This document shows positions 5,105 to 9,568 of a DNA stretch of 9,568 bases, piece by piece. The first letter of the stretch is position 1; each line of letters begins with the position of its first letter. The notes beneath the pieces were generated by a model. The model saw nothing but the letters and a program-made list of their open reading frames with translations. It was not told the DNA's origin and searched no databases. The stretch is taken from assembly GCA_013204195.1 (NCBI GenBank), contig JABMOJ010000072.1, positions 1-9,568 of the forward strand. The letters run 5' to 3'. The DNA comes from SAR86 cluster bacterium. Lineage in GTDB: Bacteria > Pseudomonadota > Gammaproteobacteria > Pseudomonadales > Azotimanducaceae. The position numbers and the translations under genes were made by a program.

Positions 5105-6943
5105 ATGCCCGATCCTGAAATTCCCCCGTTTGATGCGAAGATGTTCCTCAAGACCGTCAGCGGTCGGCCGGGCGTGTATCGGATGTTCGATGCTGAGGGC
5201 GAGATACTTTATGTGGGCAAAGCCAAAAACCTGAAAAATCGCTTGTCGAGCTATTTCAGAACAACGGCGCTAGACGCGAAAACCATGGCCTTGGTGTCTC
5301 ATATTCAAAAGGTCGAGTACACGATCACCAACAGTGAAACCGAGGCCTTGTTGCTTGAGCAAAGCCTGATCAAGGCGTTGCGACCGCCCTATAATATCGA
5401 TTTCAAGGATGATAAATCCTACCCTTATATTTATCTTTCGACGGCGGAGGAATACCCGCGCCTGGCGTTTCATCGTGGTGCCAAGAAGCGCGCAGGGCGT
5501 TATTTTGGACCATTTCCCAGTGCCTATTCGGTGCGTGACAGTCTCAACGTTATGCAGAAAATTTTCCGCGTTCGGCAGTGTGAGGATAGCTTCTTTAAAA
5601 ATCGTTCGAGGCCCTGTCTGCAATATCAGATTCAGCGGTGCTCGGGACCTTGCTGTGGTCGTATTAGTGTTGCGGATTACGCAGATGACGTAAAACATGC
5701 GGCGCTGTTCCTTGATGGTAAGAGTCGCGCGGTGCTCGAGGATTACGCCGACAAGATGGATGCGGCCGCACAGCAACTTGAATTTGAGCGGGCGGCCAAA
5801 TACCGCGATCAGATCGCGCATCTGCAACGGATTCAAGAGTCTCAGTATGTTACCGGCGATGGCGGTGATATCGATGTGATCGCAGCAATCGTCAATCCTG
5901 GTGGCGTCTGTGTGCTGGTGATGATGGTGCGGGGTGGTCGGCTACTGGGTAACCAGACTTTCTTTCCACGCATTCGCCTGGAAGAAACGCCGGGAGAAGT
6001 ATTGTCCGCCTTTATTCCGCGATTTTATCTCGCCGGCAATCAGGGTCGCGAAATTCCGAAAGATATTGTCATCAGCGCGCAAATTGCTGAAAAGCCGCTA
6101 CTGGAGGCGGCGCTGAGCGAGGTAGCCGGGCGCAAGGTGAATATTGGCGATAACGTGCGAGGCCAGCGGAATCGCTGGGTGAGTTTGGCCATGACCAACG
6201 CGGAGCAAAGCCTGGGTGGGCATCTAGCGACACGGAACAATACCAATCAGCGCTTTGAAGCGTTGCGTGAGGCCTTTGGTCTGGCTGAAATACCGGAACG
6301 GCTCGAGTGCTTCGATATCAGCCACAGTTCCGGGGAGGCGACGGTGGCTTCTTGTGTTGTCTTCGATCGTAATGGGCCGCTGAAGTCTGACTATCGGCGC
6401 TTTAATATTGACGGCATTACGCCTGGTGATGACTACGCGGCTATGTCCCAAGCCTTGTTAAGGCGCTATACGCGGGTGAAGAAGGGAGAAGGGATGCTAC
6501 CTGACATCCTATTTATCGATGGGGGTAAGGGGCAACTCAGTCAGGCTGAAACAATCTTAGAACGGTTGCAGATCACCGGTGTGATTTTGGTGGGCGTGGC
6601 TAAAGGCCCGGGGCGGAAAGCGGGGTTGGAAACGCTGTTTCTATCGGGTGGCGGTGAGGTCGAAATGGCGCCAGATAATCCTGGGTTGCACCTGATTCAG
6701 CATATTCGTGATGAGAGTCACCGGTTTGCGATCACGGCGCATCGGCAACGGCGCGGCAAAAAACGGAATGAGTCAGTCCTAGAACATATCGCGGGTGTGG
6801 GCCCGAAACGCCGACGCGCATTGTTGCGCCACTTTGGCGGAAGCCAGCGAGTGGAGAGTGCCAGCACCGAAGAATTAGCCAAAGTTGAGGGAATCAGTCA
6901 GACTATGGCAGAACAGATTTATGCCACGCTACATAACAGTTAG
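5105..6943 (+). CDS. uvrC: excinuclease ABC subunit C
   Basis: The dual-incision nuclease of nucleotide excision repair, 612 residues, normal length. It is recruited by the UvrB-DNA complex and cuts 3' then 5' of the lesion. Visible in order: an N-terminal GIY-YIG nuclease (about 20-98) with GVY at 23-25, YVG at 36-38, Arg46 and Glu80 for the 3' cut; four cysteines, C159, C171, C179 and C183, with the same spacing as the iron-sulfur ligands of E. coli UvrC; a UVR motif that binds UvrB (about 213-245, QQLEFERAAKYRDQI); an RNase H-like nuclease for the 5' cut with Asp404 (CFDISH), Asp443 (GDDY), Asp472 (FIDGGKGQ) and a His at 539 or 546; and a C-terminal helix-hairpin-helix pair (about 557-612). 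An upstream in-frame stop at 5084-5086 leaves ATG 5105 as the only sensible start, yet no Shine-Dalgarno is visible. Confidence 0.98.
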   Translation: MPDPEIPPFDAKMFLKTVSGRPGVYRMFDAEGEILYVGKAKNLKNRLSSYFRTTALDAKTMALVSHIQKVEYTITNSETEALLLEQSLIKALRPPYNIDFKDDKSYPYIYLSTAEEYPRLAFHRGAKKRAGRYFGPFPSAYSVRDSLNVMQKIFRVRQCEDSFFKNRSRPCLQYQIQRCSGPCCGRISVADYADDVKHAALFLDGKSRAVLEDYADKMDAAAQQLEFERAAKYRDQIAHLQRIQESQYVTGDGGDIDVIAAIVNPGGVCVLVMMVRGGRLLGNQTFFPRIRLEETPGEVLSAFIPRFYLAGNQGREIPKDIVISAQIAEKPLLEAALSEVAGRKVNIGDNVRGQRNRWVSLAMTNAEQSLGGHLATRNNTNQRFEALREAFGLAEIPERLECFDISHSSGEATVASCVVFDRNGPLKSDYRRFNIDGITPGDDYAAMSQALLRRYTRVKKGEGMLPDILFIDGGKGQLSQAETILERLQITGVILVGVAKGPGRKAGLETLFLSGGGEVEMAPDNPGLHLIQHIRDESHRFAITAHRQRRGKKRNESVLEHIAGVGPKRRRALLRHFGGSQRVESASTEELAKVEGISQTMAEQIYATLHNS

Positions 6944-6976
6944 AATGTCGAATCCAAATCCACCATTGCTCGGGGC

Positions 6977-7555
6977 ATGCAATTGACTATCGGCCTACCC
7001 AACATTGTCACCAGCATCAGAATCCTCCTAATACCTATACTTGTGGTGGTATTTTATCTGCCCTTCGAGTCACGTTATCTGGCGGCTTCGGTGGTGTTCA
7101 GCCTGGCCAGTATCACCGATTGGTTAGATGGCTATCTGGCGCGTAGGCTCGACGAAATGACGCCTTTTGGTGCTTTTTTAGATCCTGTGGCGGACAAGCT
7201 GATCGTGGCGGTTGCCCTGATATTGCTGGTGGAAGTCCACGCCAGTGCCATCCTTGCGATCCCGGCACTGGTGATCGTCGGGCGTGAAATCGTGGTTTCG
7301 GCGCTGCGCGAGTGGATGGCGAACTACAGTTCCAGCCGCAGCGTTGCGGTGTCGCTTGTGGGCAAGATCAAGACTGGGTTCCAGATGACTGCGATTATTG
7401 TCTTGCTGGCGGTTGGACCGAAGGACCAGAGTTATTGGGTTATCCTGGGTTTTGTTTTGTTGTATGCGGCAGCGGGCCTGACCCTTTGGTCGATGTATCT
7501 GTATCTGCGTGTTGCCTGGCCGGATCTGGCTTCTGGTATGACCAAGAAAGACTAG
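6977..7555 (+). CDS. pgsA: CDP-diacylglycerol--glycerol-3-phosphate 3-phosphatidyltransferase
   Basis: Inner-membrane enzyme of 192 residues that joins CDP-diacylglycerol with glycerol 3-phosphate to give phosphatidylglycerol phosphate, the first committed step to phosphatidylglycerol and cardiolipin. The CDP-alcohol phosphotransferase signature is complete: Asp48, Asp51-Gly52, Ala55-Arg56, Gly65, Asp69 and Asp73, the aspartates holding two metal ions. It is mostly hydrophobic, with membrane segments at roughly 8-29, 34-46, 74-100, 126-143 and 150-178. The REIVVSALREWMA and SVAVSLVGKIKT blocks are as in E. coli PgsA. It lies 33 nt after uvrC on the same strand, the conserved order, and is probably co-transcribed. 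The ATG has only GGGG immediately before it, a poor ribosome site, so translation may depend on coupling to uvrC. The tRNA genes that often follow pgsA in relatives are absent. Confidence 0.97.
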   Translation: MQLTIGLPNIVTSIRILLIPILVVVFYLPFESRYLAASVVFSLASITDWLDGYLARRLDEMTPFGAFLDPVADKLIVAVALILLVEVHASAILAIPALVIVGREIVVSALREWMANYSSSRSVAVSLVGKIKTGFQMTAIIVLLAVGPKDQSYWVILGFVLLYAAAGLTLWSMYLYLRVAWPDLASGMTKKD

Positions 7556-7817
7556 GTTCGTGGCTTTGCCCCAGGGTCTCAAATCAGCAATGCCAGCCCG
7601 TAAGTCTCGTCGCAAAACCCCAGTAGCCGAGGATCTGCAGTATCGTCGGCGCTTGATTTCCAAGCCACTGGCATGACATTCCGATAATGGTACTATTATG
7701 GCATTCGCCGGCCGTCGAGCATGACCGTTTTGACCGCAAAATAACCATTGGCATTGCTCGCTCGCGCATGCCGTCACGTCAGCACCGCCAATGTAAACCA
7801 GGAGCACACGAATTCTT
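7556..7817. other. 262-nt gap between pgsA and the monooxygenase gene
   Basis: No tRNA, no clear terminator and no strong promoter. Visible items: a 28-codon lysine/arginine-rich frame (ATG 7590 to TGA 7676, MPARKSRRKT...) without a proper ribosome site; a near-palindrome ATAATGGTACTATTAT (7684-7699, one mismatched pair) containing a -10-like TATTAT (7694-7699); a direct repeat of TGACCG (7722-7727 and 7731-7736), the second inside a -35-like TTGACC (7730-7735) that lacks a matching -10; and AGGAG (7800-7804) before the next gene. Transcription signals for the monooxygenase probably lie here. Confidence 0.4.
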
Positions 7818-9568
7818 ATGACCGATGCCAATAGCAATAACAACGCGAGTACGGTGCCCTTTGATAAAGAAGCGATCCGCCAGAAATATCTGCTGGAACG
7901 TGATAAGCGTCTTCGTGCCGACGGTAATAACCAGTATCTAGAGCTCAAGGGCCAGTTAGCCCACTATCTGGAAGACCCCTATACGCCCATCGTTGAACGC
8001 CAACCGAAGACCGATCATGTGACGGTGGCCTTCATTGGTGGCGGCTTTGCGGGCCTGGTGACGGGGGCGCGGCTGAAAGAAGCGGGAGTTGCGGATGTAC
8101 GCATTCTTGAGAAGGGCGGGGACTTTGGTGGTACTTGGTATTGGAATCGCTATCCCGGTGCGCAGTGTGATACCGCGTCGTTTGTGTATATGCCGTTGCT
8201 TGAAGAAGTGGGCCATATGCCCACTGAAAAGTATGCCCATGCACCGGAGATTTTGGCGCACTGCCAGCATCTCGGCCAACATTACGGGCTTTACGACAAT
8301 GCTTTGTTTCACACCGAAGTGAAACAGTTAGAGTGGCAAGCGGCTGACAGCCGTTGGTTGATTACAACCAACCGCGGCGATGCCTTTACCGCCCAGTTTG
8401 TGGCCATGGGTACCGGTCCCTTGCACGTGCCGAAGCTGCCGGGTATTCCTGGTATTGAAGATTTCAAGGGCCACTCGTTTCACACTAGTCGTTGGGACTA
8501 CGACTATACGGGTGGTGATCCTTCAGGCGCGCCCATGGTAAATTTGGCCGGTAAACGGGTGGCGATCATCGGTACAGGCGCAACAGCCGTTCAGTGTGTT
8601 CCACATTTAGCCAAGGCCTGCAAAGAGTTGTTAGTGTTCCAACGGACCCCTTCGTCCATTGATATCAGAAATAACAAACCCACAGATCCTGAATGGTTCG
8701 CAACGATCGCCTCTGAAGGTTGGCAGCAACGCTGGCTGGAAAATTTTACGGCGAATCAGACCGGTAGCCTGGCGACTGAAGACCTGGTGATGGATGGCTG
8801 GACGGATCTTTCGCGACGGATTCGCTCGAAGATCATGCAGCTCAAGCCTGAAGACATGACACAGGCCAAGATGATGGAAGCCTTCTCTGATTCTGATTAC
8901 GAGAAGATGGAAGAAATTCGCGCTCGAGTCGACACCATCGTCAAGGATTCGAGTACCGCTGAACATCTAAAAGCCTGGTATCAGCAGCTCTGCAAGCGCC
9001 CCTGTTTTCATGATGATTATCTGCAGGCTTACAATGAACCTAGCACCCGGTTGATCGACACCGATGGTCAAGGCGTTGAGAAAATCACTGCCAATGGTCT
9101 GGTCGTAGACGGCGTTGAGTATCCCGTGGATTGTATTATTTATGCCTCAGGCTTTGAGGTGGGTACTGAGCTCAAACGCCGAGCTGGATTTGATATGACC
9201 GGCCGCGATGGGCTTAAGTTGTCAGATTACTGGGGGCAGGGCATGCGTACCAAGCATGGTATTCATGTGCACGGTTTTCCCAATGCGTTTTTAGTTCAGC
9301 CGACACAGGGCGCCAACTTGATTTCAAATGTGCCCCACAATTTAACTGAGGCGGGCAAGACCATTGCCGTGACAATCAAACACGCCCTAGACAATGGCTT
9401 CAAAGAGATTGAGCTGAAGCGTGCGGCTGAAGATGCCTGGCTTGAGTTACTCTTGCATGCGGCGCCAAGGATGACGGGGTCGCCAGACTGTACGCCGGGT
9501 TATTACAACAATGAAGGTCAGACGCCGAGTCCGGGCGCAAAGTATCACGTGGGTTACCCCGCTGGTCC
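7818..9568 (+). CDS. type I Baeyer-Villiger monooxygenase, 3' end outside window
   Basis: A flavoprotein that should insert oxygen next to a ketone carbonyl, giving an ester or lactone with NADPH and O2. 583 residues are visible and the frame is open at the window edge. Visible: an N-terminal extension of about 65 residues with YLELKGQLAHYLEDP; the FAD Rossmann motif GGGFAG (74-79); GGTWYWNRYPGAQCD (104-118), typical of the class; the type I fingerprint FxGxxxHxxxWD as Phe216, Gly218, His222, Trp226, Asp227; the NADPH Rossmann motif GTGATA (252-257); Lys393-Arg394, the likely counterpart of the active-site arginine of phenylacetone monooxygenase; and YASGFE (442-447). The extension and overall look recall the large-ring cyclic ketone enzymes (cyclopentadecanone monooxygenase type), but the substrate is not proven. 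AGGAG lies 13 nt before ATG 7818, which is long. Start and operon partners are therefore less sure. Confidence 0.93.
   Translation, partial: MTDANSNNNASTVPFDKEAIRQKYLLERDKRLRADGNNQYLELKGQLAHYLEDPYTPIVERQPKTDHVTVAFIGGGFAGLVTGARLKEAGVADVRILEKGGDFGGTWYWNRYPGAQCDTASFVYMPLLEEVGHMPTEKYAHAPEILAHCQHLGQHYGLYDNALFHTEVKQLEWQAADSRWLITTNRGDAFTAQFVAMGTGPLHVPKLPGIPGIEDFKGHSFHTSRWDYDYTGGDPSGAPMVNLAGKRVAIIGTGATAVQCVPHLAKACKELLVFQRTPSSIDIRNNKPTDPEWFATIASEGWQQRWLENFTANQTGSLATEDLVMDGWTDLSRRIRSKIMQLKPEDMTQAKMMEAFSDSDYEKMEEIRARVDTIVKDSSTAEHLKAWYQQLCKRPCFHDDYLQAYNEPSTRLIDTDGQGVEKITANGLVVDGVEYPVDCIIYASGFEVGTELKRRAGFDMTGRDGLKLSDYWGQGMRTKHGIHVHGFPNAFLVQPTQGANLISNVPHNLTEAGKTIAVTIKHALDNGFKEIELKRAAEDAWLELLLHAAPRMTGSPDCTPGYYNNEGQTPSPGAKYHVGYPAG

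Noticed and set aside
5270..5836. 188-codon minus-strand frame inside uvrC
   Set aside because: Antisense shadow of the GIY-YIG and cysteine region of uvrC; no ribosome site or recognisable protein.
6945..6986. 13-residue frame starting just after the uvrC stop and ending just inside pgsA, as a possible coupling peptide
   Set aside because: No ribosome site and too short to tell from chance.
7556..7817. tRNA genes expected after pgsA in gammaproteobacteria
   Set aside because: No acceptor, D-arm or T-arm signatures were found on either strand in this gap.
7178..7948. 256-codon minus-strand frame across pgsA, the gap and the start of the monooxygenase gene
   Set aside because: It spans two well-identified genes on the other strand and has no domain-like features.

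Overview
The window looks like an ordinary chromosomal stretch of a gammaproteobacterium. The main evidence is the order gacA/uvrY - uvrC - pgsA, a classic gammaproteobacterial arrangement, plus a DUF3301-type small membrane protein. Base composition looks moderate and fairly even by eye, and I see no insertion sequence, phage gene, CRISPR array or clear sign of recent transfer. The acyl-CoA dehydrogenases and the Baeyer-Villiger monooxygenase would suit a marine or soil heterotroph that degrades lipids, amino acids and ketones, but I cannot name a genus.

Layout. Positions 1-19 hold the first 19 nt of a tRNA-Ser on the minus strand, cut by the window edge, with a good sigma70-type promoter at 31-59. 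Divergent from it is a small DUF3301-like protein (151-465, +). After a short convergent gap comes a minus-strand pair: a flavin-dependent acyl-CoA dehydrogenase (2674-1523) followed by a MerR-type helix-turn-helix protein fused to TPR repeats (1436-624). Divergent from the pair is glutaryl-CoA dehydrogenase, gcdH (2849-4018, +). The shared intergenic region carries a 16-nt palindrome that overlaps a candidate -10 box on each strand. A hairpin-rich gap leads to gacA/uvrY (4247-4894), uvrC (5105-6943) and pgsA (6977-7555), all on the plus strand. A 262-nt gap then precedes a type I Baeyer-Villiger monooxygenase (7818 to beyond the window end), which is open at its 3' end.

How the genes fit together. 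The two dehydrogenases are both FAD enzymes acting on acyl-CoA thioesters. GcdH converts glutaryl-CoA to crotonyl-CoA in lysine, tryptophan and glutarate breakdown. The substrate of the other is not readable from sequence. The MerR-TPR protein behind it is a candidate local regulator. GacA is the response regulator that in relatives switches on Csr/Rsm antagonist RNAs. UvrC is the nucleotide-excision-repair nuclease and PgsA commits CDP-diacylglycerol to anionic phospholipids. GacA, UvrC and PgsA are linked by conserved position rather than by a shared pathway.

I found no clearly new multi-gene system. The points most worth a second look are the symmetrical operator-like site between the two dehydrogenase genes, the MerR-TPR fusion next to it, the tandem AGGA-bearing repeats between gacA and uvrC (possible CsrA/RsmA sites), and the chain of palindromes in front of gacA.
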